Assembly: GCA_910578185.1 (NCBI GenBank)
Contig: CAJTPN010000003.1
Span: forward strand, 191,960-255,959
Length of the DNA stretch: 64,000 bases
Reading direction: 5' to 3'
DNA from: an uncultured Acetatifactor sp.
GTDB lineage: Bacteria; Bacillota; Clostridia; Lachnospirales; Lachnospiraceae
Position numbers and translations under genes: made by a program. Within the stretch, counting starts at the first letter, position 1; the number at the start of each line of letters is the position of its first letter. The notes under the pieces were generated by a model that saw nothing but the letters and a program-made list of their open reading frames with translations, was not told the origin of the DNA and did no database searches. Below are positions 26,730 through 35,931 of the stretch, one piece after another.

Positions 26730-27647
26730 TCAGACTTCCGTGGAAAACGCTTCCTCCAGCTTCCCATATTCCTCTTCCGTAACAGGCAAAATACCCCCAT
26801 GTCGTTTTCTTGTGCTTCCCATGTCAAACTCCGAATCCTCCAGAATCCTGAATTCGCCCGATTCCAGTTTACCCGAAACAAGGGGCAGATATCCCTTATG
26901 AGCGGCAAAACGATCCACCATCAGACACCATTCCTCCCTGTCATGAAAACGAAAAATCTCCGGCCCTTCCACGCCAAAAAGCGTATCCAGCGTGACAGAC
27001 TTTACCTCCTGAAAATCTTCCGGGCGAAGCGTCCGGCTAAAGTCCACACAGATATTCTTTGTTGTCTCATCCTTGGTATAGCGATAGTATCCTTCCTTGG
27101 TGCGAATTATGGTACTGTCTATCACATGGTTTTCCTTTTCCAAAAAGAGAAAAGGCTCTGTAAACTGTTTGAAATCCTTGGTATAAGCGGCATAAATTTT
27201 CTGCTTCTGCTCCACCATGGACGCCCAGAAAACCAAAATGGAGTCCTTCTCTTCATCATAAATTGCCTCCGGCGCCCACACGCAGCCCGCGCCTTCCACG
27301 CCGATCGTATGCGCCCACGGCCCCTGCCACTGGGCGAGATCATCCGATTCCCATACCAGAATATCCCTGCTGCCGGAATACTGCGCTACGTTCCAGCCCT
27401 TTCCCGCCTCCATGCGCAGATCGGTGGCAATCAGGTAATATTTGGGATTCCCGTCCTTTCCCTCCCAGGGCGATCGAATCAAAAAAGGGTCTCTGGCACC
27501 CTTTTCTCCTATCTGACTGCGCAAAACAGGTTTTCCTCCGTTTAGGTCCTTCCAATGCAGACCGTCCCGGCTGAGAGAAAAATAAATATGTTCTCCGTCC
27601 GTCTGTTCTTCTGTAAAATATACAAAAAGATATCCCGTATATGTCAT
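26730..27647 (-). CDS. glycoside hydrolase family 43-like protein
   Basis: 305 residues with AAAGGG eight bases before the ATG. Repeated strand patterns typical of five-bladed propeller glycosidases are visible: GEHIYFSLSRDGLHW, ARDPFLIRSP with the catalytic-type aspartate, WAPEAIYD and VEGPEIFRF with the likely acidic residues. There is no signal peptide, so it acts in the cytoplasm on short arabinose- or xylose-containing oligosaccharides; the exact substrate cannot be told. It is the first gene of a presumed operon with the D,D-carboxypeptidase. Two TGTAAC boxes and a promoter lie upstream. Confidence 0.8.
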   Translation of the reverse strand: MTYTGYLFVYFTEEQTDGEHIYFSLSRDGLHWKDLNGGKPVLRSQIGEKGARDPFLIRSPWEGKDGNPKYYLIATDLRMEAGKGWNVAQYSGSRDILVWESDDLAQWQGPWAHTIGVEGAGCVWAPEAIYDEEKDSILVFWASMVEQKQKIYAAYTKDFKQFTEPFLFLEKENHVIDSTIIRTKEGYYRYTKDETTKNICVDFSRTLRPEDFQEVKSVTLDTLFGVEGPEIFRFHDREEWCLMVDRFAAHKGYLPLVSGKLESGEFRILEDSEFDMGSTRKRHGGILPVTEEEYGKLEEAFSTEV

Positions 27648-27671
27648 ATGTTTATCCCTTTCTCTTACACT

Positions 27672-27700
27672 TTTATATCAACAATTCTATTTTCATTCAA
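27672..27700 (-). promoter_or_regulatory. promoter of the GH43-like / carboxypeptidase operon
   Basis: Minus strand TTGAAT (27695-27700), 17-base spacer, TATAAA (27672-27677), about 25 bases before the ATG. A TTGACA further up (27712-27717) has no good -10 box. Confidence 0.45.
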
Positions 27701-27734
27701 AATCCATTCTTTGTCAATGCTAATTTTTAATTAT

Positions 27735-27751
27735 TGTAACATTTTTGTAAC
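27735..27751 (+). promoter_or_regulatory. candidate WalR (YycF) box
   Basis: TGTAAC (27735-27740), five bases, TGTAAC (27746-27751). This equals the published WalR consensus TGT(A/T)A(A/T/C)-N5-TGT(A/T)A(A/T/C). It lies upstream of the promoter of the GH43-like and D,D-carboxypeptidase genes, the second of which is a cell-wall enzyme. Confidence 0.5.
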
Positions 27752-27785
27752 ACTTTAAACAGCCATTTTTTCCTTTTGATTCGCA

Positions 27786-27816
27786 AGAAAAAAGGCGGTG
27801 CACATCATGCCCGCCT
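27786..27816 (-). terminator. rho-independent terminator of greA-lysS
   Basis: Minus strand AGGCGG and CCGCCT (27811-27816 and 27793-27798) enclose a 12-base loop and are followed by a run of T. It starts seven bases after the lysS stop. Confidence 0.85.
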
Positions 27817-27823
27817 GAAAATA

Positions 27824-29362
27824 TCAATTATCTATGCTGCGTAGAGTGGGGAACAGGAGCACATCCCTGATTGCAGGTGAATTGGTCAAAAGCATTATCA
27901 ATCGGTCAATGCCGTAACCGATGCCTCCGGTGGGCGGCATACCAATTTCCAGCGCATTCAGGAAATCCTCGTCGGTGTGATTTGCCTCCTCGTCGCCTGC
28001 CGCAAAAGCCTCCTCCTGGGCAGCAAAACGCGCCCTCTGGTCAATGGGATCATTTAGCTCAGAATAGGCATTGCACATCTCCTGTCCGTTGATAAACAGT
28101 TCAAATCGTTCCACATAGTCCGGCTTATCCGGCTTTCTCTTGGTCAGAGGTGAAATTTCCACAGGATGATCCATGATAAAGGTAGGCTGAATCAAATGTT
28201 CTTCCGCAAACTCCTCAAAGAACAGATTCAGAATATTGCCCTTCTCATGGCGCTCTTCATAGTGTACCCCTTTTTCGTCCGCAATACGCTTCGCCGCCGC
28301 GGTATCGGGAATCTGGTCAAAGTCCACACCCGCATACTGTTTCACCGCCTGGATCATGGTCATCCGCACAAAGGGTGCCCCCAGATCAATCTTTTCCTCC
28401 CCATAGGGAACCAGTGTGGTGCCGCAGACTTCCTGTGCCACACTCCGGAACATATTCTCTGTCAGATCCATCATTCCATAGTAATCCGTATATGCCTGAT
28501 ACAGCTCCATCATGGTAAATTCCGGATTATGCCTGGTGTCCAGTCCCTCGTTGCGGAACACACGTCCTATCTCAAACACACGCTCCATCCCGCCTACGAT
28601 TAAGCGCTTCAGGTATAATTCCAGAGAAATGCGCAGCTTCACATCCTCGTCCAGGGCATTATAATGAGTCATAAAAGGTCTGGCGGCAGCGCCTCCTGCA
28701 TTGGCCACCAACATGGGCGTCTCCACCTCCAGAAATCCCTGCCCCTCCAAAAATCTGCGAATTGCGCTGATAATCCTGGAACGCTTAATAAAGGTCTCCT
28801 TGACGTCCTGGTTCATAATCAAGTCGGTATAACGCTGGCGGTATCTGATGTCTGTGTTGGTCAGACCGTGAAATTTCTCCGGAAGAATCTGCAGGCTTTT
28901 GGACAGCAGAATTATCTGAGAGGCATGTATGGAAATCTCCCCCGTTTTGGTGGTAAACACTTCCCCTTCCATACCAATGATATCGCCTATATCATATTTC
29001 TTAAATTCCCCGTAAGCTTCCTCACCGATGCTGTCCCGGGCCACATAACACTGGATATTGCCGGGCAGATCCTGGACATTGCAGAAGGAAGCCTTTCCCA
29101 TAATCCTCTTGGACATAATGCGGCCTGCAATCCGGACAGCTTTGCCCTCCAATTGTTCATAGTTTTCTTTGATCTCCGTGCTGTGATGTGTCACATCATA
29201 TTTCGTATGCTTAAACGGATCCTTTCCTGCCTCCTGCAGGCCGGCAAGCTTCTCCCGCCTGACCTGTAACAGATGATTCAAATCCTGTTCCTGTACATTT
29301 GTATTCTGCCCTTCTGCCACTTTTCTTCCCGCCTTATCTTTTCTTAATAATGTATGGGTCAA
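27824..29362 (-). CDS. lysS: lysyl-tRNA synthetase, class II
   Basis: 512 residues. An OB-fold anticodon-binding domain comes first (VRIAGRIMSKRIMGKASFC). The class II motifs follow: motif 1 around FLEVETPMLV, motif 2 FRNEGLDTRHNPEFTMMELYQAY, and motif 3 GIGYGIDRLIMLL. It charges lysine to tRNA-Lys in the cytoplasm. No ATG exists in the first 80 codons; a TTG at 29362 with AGGGG eight bases upstream, or a GTG at 29320, must start translation. It lies ten bases after greA, with which it shares a promoter, a frequent arrangement in Clostridia. Confidence 0.95.
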   Translation of the reverse strand: MTHTLLRKDKAGRKVAEGQNTNVQEQDLNHLLQVRREKLAGLQEAGKDPFKHTKYDVTHHSTEIKENYEQLEGKAVRIAGRIMSKRIMGKASFCNVQDLPGNIQCYVARDSIGEEAYGEFKKYDIGDIIGMEGEVFTTKTGEISIHASQIILLSKSLQILPEKFHGLTNTDIRYRQRYTDLIMNQDVKETFIKRSRIISAIRRFLEGQGFLEVETPMLVANAGGAAARPFMTHYNALDEDVKLRISLELYLKRLIVGGMERVFEIGRVFRNEGLDTRHNPEFTMMELYQAYTDYYGMMDLTENMFRSVAQEVCGTTLVPYGEEKIDLGAPFVRMTMIQAVKQYAGVDFDQIPDTAAAKRIADEKGVHYEERHEKGNILNLFFEEFAEEHLIQPTFIMDHPVEISPLTKRKPDKPDYVERFELFINGQEMCNAYSELNDPIDQRARFAAQEEAFAAGDEEANHTDEDFLNALEIGMPPTGGIGYGIDRLIMLLTNSPAIRDVLLFPTLRSIDN

Positions 29363-29372
29363 AATTTTGCCC

Positions 29373-29855
29373 CTACTTACTTCTCTGAATCTCCAATACC
29401 TTGTATGTGAACACGCCCGCAGCGGTCTCCACCTCCACGCTGTCCCCCACCTTACTGCCGATCAGCGCTTTGCCCACAGGGCTTTCATTGGAAATCTTTC
29501 CCTTCAGGCTGTCCGCCTCGGTGGAACCCACGATTTTATATTCCAGTTCCTCGCTGTATTCCATATCCAAAAGTCTCACACAACAGCCGATATTGATCTT
29601 GTCCAGATCAATCTCTTCCTCTACCACAACTTCTGCATTTTTCAGGATTTTTTCCAGTTCTTCAATTCTGGCCTCGATGTCCCTCTGTTCGTCCTTTGCG
29701 GCGTCATATTCCGCATTTTCCGACAAGTCCCCCTGCTCTCTCGCCTCTTTGATCTTCTGTGCAACCTCCTGGCGTTTTACCACCTTCAGTTCATGTAATT
29801 CGTCCTCATATTTTCTGAGCCCTTCGTAGGTCAGAATATTTTTCTTCTCCTGCAT
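29373..29855 (-). CDS. greA: transcription elongation factor GreA
   Basis: 160 residues, the usual length. The N-terminal coiled coil has the acidic tip DLSENAEYDAAKDEQ that enters the RNA polymerase secondary channel. The C-terminal FKBP-like domain ends SPVGKALIGSKVGDSVEV. It restarts backtracked RNA polymerase by promoting transcript cleavage. It is the first gene of the greA-lysS unit. Confidence 0.95.
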   Translation of the reverse strand: MQEKKNILTYEGLRKYEDELHELKVVKRQEVAQKIKEAREQGDLSENAEYDAAKDEQRDIEARIEELEKILKNAEVVVEEEIDLDKINIGCCVRLLDMEYSEELEYKIVGSTEADSLKGKISNESPVGKALIGSKVGDSVEVETAAGVFTYKVLEIQRSK

Positions 29856-29926
29856 TTTGATACACCTTCCTGTTTTAATTCCAAATCATAAATAACTGTC
29901 GGGTCATTCCCTTTGGATTACCCCGT

Positions 29927-29954
29927 ATTATACCACTTTTAAGCGCGGTGTCAA
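29927..29954 (-). promoter_or_regulatory. greA: SigA-type promoter of greA-lysS
   Basis: Minus strand TTGACA (29949-29954), 16-base spacer, TATAAT (29927-29932), about 70 bases before the greA ATG. Confidence 0.8.
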
Positions 29955-30075
29955 GGAAAAAGTCAGGGAGATTCCCTCCACGCACCGACTGAAGGTACCG
30001 TTCAGACAGGCCATCGAAGCGATACGTTTGAATCATTGCCCAGGACACTGGTCTAGACACAGCGGATTTACGGTG

Positions 30076-31206
30076 CTAGGGCATAAACGGTTTTTTTCTT
30101 TGCACCGTCTTCCATCTTTCTTTCAGGGAATCATATTGGACTCCTTTCATACGCCCTGCAATCCGTCTGCGCTTTTCCTCTACGGACAACATATCCAGCC
30201 AAACGCTCCCCTCCGCAAGCTCCGGCATACCCGTTCCCGGCTCACCTGTAAAGTCCAAAATGACCGATGGCTCCGCGCATATAAACTGCACTCTTTTCCG
30301 CCCTGCCGGTATACGCTGCAGGACGATGGCAAGACCAAACTCCGTATAAAAATCTTCCACAAAGGTCTCAAGTTCCTGGTCACAATCATTTTCCGGCAAA
30401 ATCCACTTCAAGCTCTTCATCCGGTGTGCATATGTTTCTAACACCGCAGGCAGGCAGGATGCCCGCCCAAGAATGACATAATGAAACGGTTCCACTCCCT
30501 TCAGCAGCTGCTCCACCCACATCCGATTTAAATAGCCGTGGAACTCTTCCAACGGCAAATGCCGCCGCCACAATTTTGCCAGAATATTCCCGTCTGAAGC
30601 ATCCAACTTCCCTTCCAAGACTTTTTCGTCTCTGTCTGCGCCGTCTCCCAAAAGTGCTTTTCTCACACTGTCCTCGTACACGCAAAAACATTCCTCAAAT
30701 CCGCCGGCCCATTCTTCTGCCAGCGCCGCAAGCCTTCCCACGGCATTATCCACCTCTTCAACCCTGCGCTGCCATTCCTCCCTTGCCTGTATCTCCTCTC
30801 GATCCAAAAGGCGCCTGTTTTTTTTCTTACGTTTTGTCCCGGTAACGGGCTTTTGTCCGCCCATATCCTTTGTCCCGGCTTTGTCTGTCTGTTTCCTGCA
30901 CCTTTCCCCCTTTGACTCCGCTCCCCGGACATCTTCCCTCTGCCAGAGAAACCGAAGCAAACCGGCCCAAATCCCTCTTCTGCGCCCTGTAGATGCCCCC
31001 GGATTGTATGGTTCTTCCCAAGGGGTGCCTGCTTCCACGGCAGAACTATGCGGCGTCTCCCGCTCCATGCACAGCTTCCGGCCAAACCATTCCTCCTGTC
31101 CCACATCCAAAGCCACGCGGATCAGCAGATAGCTTTTCATGCCCAAAGGTTCCGCCACAGGCGCCTGCAGGCCTCTTTTCTTGTAGAAATATAATATCGT
31201 GTCCAT
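30076..31206 (-). CDS. unknown protein with basic central linker
   Basis: 376 residues, no signal peptide. The first 50 residues (MDTILYFYKKRGLQ to KLCMERE) and the last 240 residues look folded. Between them (about 55-140) is a basic low-complexity linker rich in K, R, E and G. The C-terminal part has GYLNRMWVEQLLKGVEPFHYVILG and EDFYTEFGLAIVLQRIP, which suggests an alpha/beta domain. I recognise no family. It lies between dusB and greA on the same strand, 18 bases after dusB, so it is probably cotranscribed with birA-coaX-dusB. Confidence 0.6.
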   Translation of the reverse strand: MDTILYFYKKRGLQAPVAEPLGMKSYLLIRVALDVGQEEWFGRKLCMERETPHSSAVEAGTPWEEPYNPGASTGRRRGIWAGLLRFLWQREDVRGAESKGERCRKQTDKAGTKDMGGQKPVTGTKRKKKNRRLLDREEIQAREEWQRRVEEVDNAVGRLAALAEEWAGGFEECFCVYEDSVRKALLGDGADRDEKVLEGKLDASDGNILAKLWRRHLPLEEFHGYLNRMWVEQLLKGVEPFHYVILGRASCLPAVLETYAHRMKSLKWILPENDCDQELETFVEDFYTEFGLAIVLQRIPAGRKRVQFICAEPSVILDFTGEPGTGMPELAEGSVWLDMLSVEEKRRRIAGRMKGVQYDSLKERWKTVQRKKPFMP

Positions 31207-31224
31207 GAGAAAATATATGCATGT

Positions 31225-32190
31225 TCAAGCAAAAATAGTCTCCACACCTTCCAATAATGCATCCATGGTTTCCATGGAATTAATCATCTGGCGAAATCTG
31301 GCCGAGTGCGGCATGCCAAAGGTATACCACGCCAGGTGTTTACGCATCTCCCGCACTGCGGTATACTCCCCTTTCTGCGCCATCTGCAGCCGGACATGCT
31401 CTAATATCAACTGTTTTTTCTCGATGGCATCCGGCGGTTCCGGAATCACCCCGTCTTCTAAAAAGCGCACTGTATCCCGAAAAATCCAGGGATTCCCCTG
31501 GGCCGCCCTACCGATCATAACACCGTCGCAGCCAGTCTCTTCCATCATTTTGACAGCAGCCAGGGGCCCGTCCACATCCCCGTTGCCGATCACCGGAATT
31601 TTCACCGCCTCTTTCACCCTGCGGATCATATCCCAGTCCGCCCTTCCGCTGTAATACTGCTCCCTGGTACGCCCATGTACCGCGATTGCCGCAACACCGC
31701 AGCTCTCCGCAATCTTTGCCAGCTCCACCCCATTGCAATGTTCCTCGTCAAACCCTTTGCGTATTTTCACCGTGACAGGCTTTTGAACCGCCTTCACCAG
31801 CCCGGACAGAATCTCCTCCGCCAGCCTGGGATCTTTCATCAGCGCGGAACCTTCCTTATTGTTCACAATCTTTGGCACCGGACACCCCATATTAAAGTCC
31901 AGGATGGAAAAAGGGCGTTCTTCAATACGCTTTGCCATTTCCGCAATCAGCTTGGGTTCCGAGCCAAACAACTGCAGGGATACCGGCGTCTCCAAAGGAT
32001 GAATATCCAGCAGAGCCTCCGTATTCTTGTTGTTGTAATAAATCGCCTTGGCGCTGACCATTTCCATACACACCAGACCGGCTCCCTGTTTTCTGCACAG
32101 CAAACGAAATGGCAGGTCTGTCACGCCTGCCATGGGAGCCAGTATCACCGGATTGTCCAAAATCACATTGCCAATCTGTAGTTTCTTCAT
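31225..32190 (-). CDS. dusB: tRNA-dihydrouridine synthase, DusB type
   Basis: 321 residues from the ATG at 32190, which has GGGAGG seven bases upstream; the longer frame to 32235 lacks such a site. The FMN-binding TIM barrel begins NPVILAPMAGVTDLPFR. DFNMGCPVPKIVNNKEGSAL holds the catalytic cysteine loop, and VHGRTREQYYSG and IGNGDVDG are the phosphate-binding motifs. It reduces uridines in the D-loop of tRNA. It follows coaX by 75 bases. Confidence 0.92.
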   Translation of the reverse strand: MKKLQIGNVILDNPVILAPMAGVTDLPFRLLCRKQGAGLVCMEMVSAKAIYYNNKNTEALLDIHPLETPVSLQLFGSEPKLIAEMAKRIEERPFSILDFNMGCPVPKIVNNKEGSALMKDPRLAEEILSGLVKAVQKPVTVKIRKGFDEEHCNGVELAKIAESCGVAAIAVHGRTREQYYSGRADWDMIRRVKEAVKIPVIGNGDVDGPLAAVKMMEETGCDGVMIGRAAQGNPWIFRDTVRFLEDGVIPEPPDAIEKKQLILEHVRLQMAQKGEYTAVREMRKHLAWYTFGMPHSARFRQMINSMETMDALLEGVETIFA

Positions 32191-32265
32191 GCCAACCTCC
32201 CTGCATTCATTCTGTGATCCCTCCAAAACAGGCATTCCATTTTACCAAATTTACCAATCTCTCGA

Positions 32266-33048
32266 TCATTTGCCCAAATTTTTCCTGTTTTTATCATAGA
32301 TAATGCGCAGACCGTCCAATGTCAGAAAGCTGTCGTAAATATCAATGGTACTGGTCTCGTCGGCAATCAATCTGCCCAAACCACCCGTGGCCACCACCTT
32401 CAGATCCTTGATACCGCTCTCCTCTTTAACCTTTTGAATAATATACTCTGTCTGGCCAATCTGCCCGTACACCAGTCCCGCCTGCATACTGGAAATGGTT
32501 TCCTGGGCAAGTATGGATTTGGGCTTTTTAATCTCAATGTTAGGCAGTTTGGCTGCCTGGGTCCACAAAGCCTCTGAACTGATGCGAATGCCAGGGGCCG
32601 TAATACCCGCCGCAAATTCTCCCGCCTCCGTGATCAAATCATAGGTGGTAGCAGTTCCGAAGTCAAGTACCAAAACAGGCCCCCCATACTTTTCATATGC
32701 CGCCACCGCATCCACAATGCGGTCCGCCCCAATGGCTCTGGGATCCTCAGTGATAATGCGGATCCCGGTCTTCATACCCGGCCCAACGTTCATGGGCCTT
32801 GTCTCCGTATAGCGTACAAGTCCTCCCATCAGCGCATGCATCACATCCGGCACTACGCTTGCCACTATAGAACCTTCCAGTCCGGTGGCCCTGATTCCAC
32901 GGTTCTCCAGTAACTGTGTGATCAATACGCCGTACTCGTCGGAAGTCCTGGGCATCTTTGTCATAATACGAAAGGTGGCCTTCCGTTCCTCACCCTCATA
33001 CACCCCCATGGTCATATTCGTATTTCCCACATCAATTACAAGAATCAT
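32266..33048 (-). CDS. coaX: type III pantothenate kinase
   Basis: 260 residues, the usual length. DVGNTNMTMGVYEGEE at the N-terminus is the phosphate loop of the ASKHA fold, and GADRIVDAVAA and DFGTATTYDLI are the further family motifs. It phosphorylates pantothenate as the first step of coenzyme A synthesis. GGGAGAGG precedes the ATG. It lies downstream of birA in the presumed operon, a gene pair often found together in Firmicutes. Confidence 0.95.
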   Translation of the reverse strand: MILVIDVGNTNMTMGVYEGEERKATFRIMTKMPRTSDEYGVLITQLLENRGIRATGLEGSIVASVVPDVMHALMGGLVRYTETRPMNVGPGMKTGIRIITEDPRAIGADRIVDAVAAYEKYGGPVLVLDFGTATTYDLITEAGEFAAGITAPGIRISSEALWTQAAKLPNIEIKKPKSILAQETISSMQAGLVYGQIGQTEYIIQKVKEESGIKDLKVVATGGLGRLIADETSTIDIYDSFLTLDGLRIIYDKNRKNLGK

Positions 33049-33082
33049 ACCAAAGCCTCTCCCTTTCTGCCTTTTGTATCGC

Positions 33083-33448
33083 TTATTCCTCCGGAGTCTC
33101 CCCCTGGGGAAACAGCTGCGTCACATCCTCCTTCAGCACAAAAACCCTGTAATACAGCCTCAGAGCTTCAAACAATTCTCTCCGATGTACCCGCACCTGC
33201 GCAATCATCAGCCCACTGCTGACCTCGTCATAATAAATGTCGTCGTCATCGGCATTGGTTTCCAATACCACATTTCCGTCCTCCTCAAAGGCTATGACAA
33301 ACACGCCCCCCACTTCCTCCGTAAACAGGACGCATAAAACATGCAGTTCGTTTTTGATGGATTCGGGAATGCCGTTAAACTGTTCGTTAAAATAATATTT
33401 CATCTCATAGGCGTTTGCGCCGCAGAGTACGGTATTTTTGCTTTCCAT
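33083..33448 (-). CDS. conserved-type unknown protein between birA and coaX
   Basis: 121 residues. NTVLCGANAYEMKYYFNEQF at the start and the acidic ADDDDIYYDEVSSGLMIAQ centre are its most marked features. It has no signal or membrane segment. I think it belongs to the family called DUF6145, common in Lachnospiraceae, but this is from memory of the N-terminal pattern. It sits 34 bases upstream of coaX and about 100 bases after birA, so it probably shares their transcript. Confidence 0.65.
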   Translation of the reverse strand: MESKNTVLCGANAYEMKYYFNEQFNGIPESIKNELHVLCVLFTEEVGGVFVIAFEEDGNVVLETNADDDDIYYDEVSSGLMIAQVRVHRRELFEALRLYYRVFVLKEDVTQLFPQGETPEE

Positions 33449-33554
33449 ATCAATGGCTCCTGTTTTGATCTGTACACCCTTTCCTGTCTCACATACAATT
33501 TTCTTTTTGTTTCTGCCACGGTTCAGACAAGTTTACACACACAAATCTATATAT

Positions 33555-34535
33555 TCACACGTAGCCGTATATACCGCGCACGGACACCTCGCCCGCATAT
33601 ATGTTTGTCACACTGCCGTCAGACCGCTCCACCAGCAGCTCCCCTGCATCGTTGATCCCCTGAGAAATCCCCTGAAATTCTGCTCCGGGAGTGAGAACCC
33701 GCACCTCTCTGCCCTTGTTGACCAATAGACTGTTATATCGCTCCTTCAGACTCCCCAGACCTCCTTCTTGTCTGAACTGCCCGTAACAGCGCTCAAAACA
33801 TTTCATCACATCCGCCACCAGCTTGGCCCTGTCTACCTTGTGTCCGCATTCCCGGTAAAGGCTGGTAGCCGTATCCGCAATTTCCGGCGCAAAGTCCTGG
33901 CATCCCACATTGATCCCAACCCCTGTCACAATATAATGGATAAAGTCACGCTCAACGCTCATCTCTGCCAGAATTCCGCATATTTTTTTTCCATTTACCA
34001 CAATATCGTTAGGCCATTTAATCCCTGCCTCCACACCGCAATTTTTCCGAATCCCTTCCGCTGCCGCAAGTCCCATCACAAGGGTCACCATAGAAGCCAA
34101 TTCCACGGCGAAATCGGGCTTTAGAATCAGCGTAAAATATGCGTTTGTCCCGGGAGGGCTGCTCCATGTCCTGCCCCTTCGTCCCCGCCCTGCGGTCTGC
34201 ATGTCCGCCACAATCAGCGTCCCTTGTTGGGCCCCCTTCTCGGCGTCCAGTTTCGCCTGCAGATTGGTGGAGGACAACTCCTCATAAAAAATCACCGGAT
34301 GCCCCGCCCACTCCGTATCCATGCGGCTTTCCAGCTCATGCTGGCCGAAAATCTCATCCTCCGGCAGCAGCCGATAACCTTTGTTTTGTACCGCTTCAAT
34401 GCGATAGCCTTCTTTTTTCAACTGTCCAACCGCCTTCCAAACCGCCGTGCGGGACACCCCAAAATGTCCGCACAGCTCTTGGCCCGACACATAATCTCCC
34501 CGCTGCCGCAGGAGCGCTATTATTTCTGATCTCAT
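33555..34535 (-). CDS. birA: biotin-[acetyl-CoA-carboxylase] ligase / biotin repressor
   Basis: 326 residues. An N-terminal winged helix (residues 1-60; FGVSRTAVWKAVGQL is the recognition region) is followed by the catalytic domain. That domain carries the biotinyl-AMP loop GRGRRGR (about 115-121), WSSPPGTNAYF and KWPNDIVVNGKKICGIL. A short C-terminal SH3-like domain ends it. It attaches biotin to carboxylase carriers and, through the winged helix, can repress biotin genes. No biotin operon is in this window. It is the first gene of the minus-strand run to 30076. Confidence 0.93.
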   Translation of the reverse strand: MRSEIIALLRQRGDYVSGQELCGHFGVSRTAVWKAVGQLKKEGYRIEAVQNKGYRLLPEDEIFGQHELESRMDTEWAGHPVIFYEELSSTNLQAKLDAEKGAQQGTLIVADMQTAGRGRRGRTWSSPPGTNAYFTLILKPDFAVELASMVTLVMGLAAAEGIRKNCGVEAGIKWPNDIVVNGKKICGILAEMSVERDFIHYIVTGVGINVGCQDFAPEIADTATSLYRECGHKVDRAKLVADVMKCFERCYGQFRQEGGLGSLKERYNSLLVNKGREVRVLTPGAEFQGISQGINDAGELLVERSDGSVTNIYAGEVSVRGIYGYV

Positions 34536-34699
34536 ACAATTTCCACACCGCCGTAATTTTTTACCCCAAAGGATTACCTGCTCTCCCTATAATCTGCCTC
34601 ATATTTTAGGAAAGCAAAACACAGCTCTTTCCTGCATTGAGACAATATGATATTTTTTGATTGCTATGGCTGTATACTCCTGTCACTTTCACAACTGTC

Positions 34700-35683
34700 T
34701 CACAATGTGGCAAGCATCACTGCCTTAATGGTGTGCATCCTGTTCTCCGCTTCCTCAAACACAATGGAGCGGGAAGATTCAAAAACTTCATCCGTGACTT
34801 CCATCTCCGTGATCCCAAACCGCTCCCCCATCTCGGCTCCGATCTTGGTGTGCAGATCATGGAACGCCGGCAGACAATGCATAAATACTGCTTTTTCCCC
34901 CGCGTTTTCCATTACCTTCCCGTTCACCTGATAGGGCGAAAGTTCCCGAATCCGCTCCGTCCACACATGATCCGGTTCTCCCATGGACACCCACACATCC
35001 GTATAAATTACATCCGCTCCCTTTGTACCCTGAGCCGTATCTTCCGTAAGCGTAATACTGCCGCCGGTCTTTGCGGCAATCTCCCGGCACTGCGCCACCA
35101 AATCCTCCTTCGGAAAATATTTCCGGGAAGTACATACGGTAAAATGCATCCCCATCTTTGCACATGCCACCATCAGCGAATTTCCCATATTATAGCGGGC
35201 GTCGCCCATATATGTCAACCGGATCCCCGGCAGGGTTCCAAAATGCTCCCGAATCGTCAAAAGATCCGCCAGCATCTGGGTAGGGTGAAATTCATTGGTC
35301 AAACCGTTCCAAACCGGCACCTTGGAATACTTTGCCAGCTCCTCCACAATATTCTGCCCGAAACCGCGATACTCAATTCCCTCATACATACCTGCCAGCA
35401 CCCTCGCCGTGTCCGCAATGCTCTCTTTCTTGCCAATCTGGGAACCGACGGGATCCAGATAAGTGGTTCCCATTCCCAGATCATGCGCCGCCACCTCAAA
35501 GGCACATCTGGTACGGGTGCTGGTCTTCTCGAAAATCAGTGCCACATTCTTCCCCCGCAGGGTATCCATTGGAATCCCCTTTTTCTTCTTCTCTTTTAAT
35601 TCCGCCGCCAAATCAATCAGATAACTAATCTCCTCCGGCGTAAAATCCAACAGCTTTAAAAAATCACGGCCTTTTAAATTCAT
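34700..35683 (-). CDS. argF: ornithine carbamoyltransferase
   Basis: 327 residues from the ATG at 35683 with a GGGTGGGG site upstream. The carbamoyl-phosphate loop STRTR sits in FEKTSTRTRCAFE. VWNGLTNEFHPTQMLAD, the ornithine-binding DVWVSMGEPDHVW and the HCLPAFHD loop with its catalytic cysteine complete the signature. It makes citrulline from ornithine and carbamoyl phosphate in arginine synthesis. No other arg or arc gene is next to it, so the anabolic role is assumed rather than shown by context. Confidence 0.93.
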   Translation of the reverse strand: MNLKGRDFLKLLDFTPEEISYLIDLAAELKEKKKKGIPMDTLRGKNVALIFEKTSTRTRCAFEVAAHDLGMGTTYLDPVGSQIGKKESIADTARVLAGMYEGIEYRGFGQNIVEELAKYSKVPVWNGLTNEFHPTQMLADLLTIREHFGTLPGIRLTYMGDARYNMGNSLMVACAKMGMHFTVCTSRKYFPKEDLVAQCREIAAKTGGSITLTEDTAQGTKGADVIYTDVWVSMGEPDHVWTERIRELSPYQVNGKVMENAGEKAVFMHCLPAFHDLHTKIGAEMGERFGITEMEVTDEVFESSRSIVFEEAENRMHTIKAVMLATL

Positions 35684-35715
35684 CTTTCGCCCCACCCTTT
35701 CATATTTCTCTCTAT

Positions 35716-35744
35716 AATATACTTCATAATCGTCTGTTTTTCAA
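35716..35744 (-). promoter_or_regulatory. argF: promoter of argF
   Basis: Minus strand TTGAAA (35739-35744), 17-base spacer, TATATT (35716-35721), about 33 bases before the ATG. Confidence 0.55.
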
Positions 35745-35931
35745 CCCCCCCAATCACGGGGTGAACACAACAATTCCCCAGACCTTTCCCCAAAATCGAC
35801 AATCACAATCCTTCCACGAACGCATTTGTACGGGATTTTTCCAGACTGACGAATGTTAACTCCCTCTTTACCCCATGGGTTTTCTATAGTAAAATAAGCA
35901 ATAAAAACATCTGAGAAAAGGAAAACTACTT

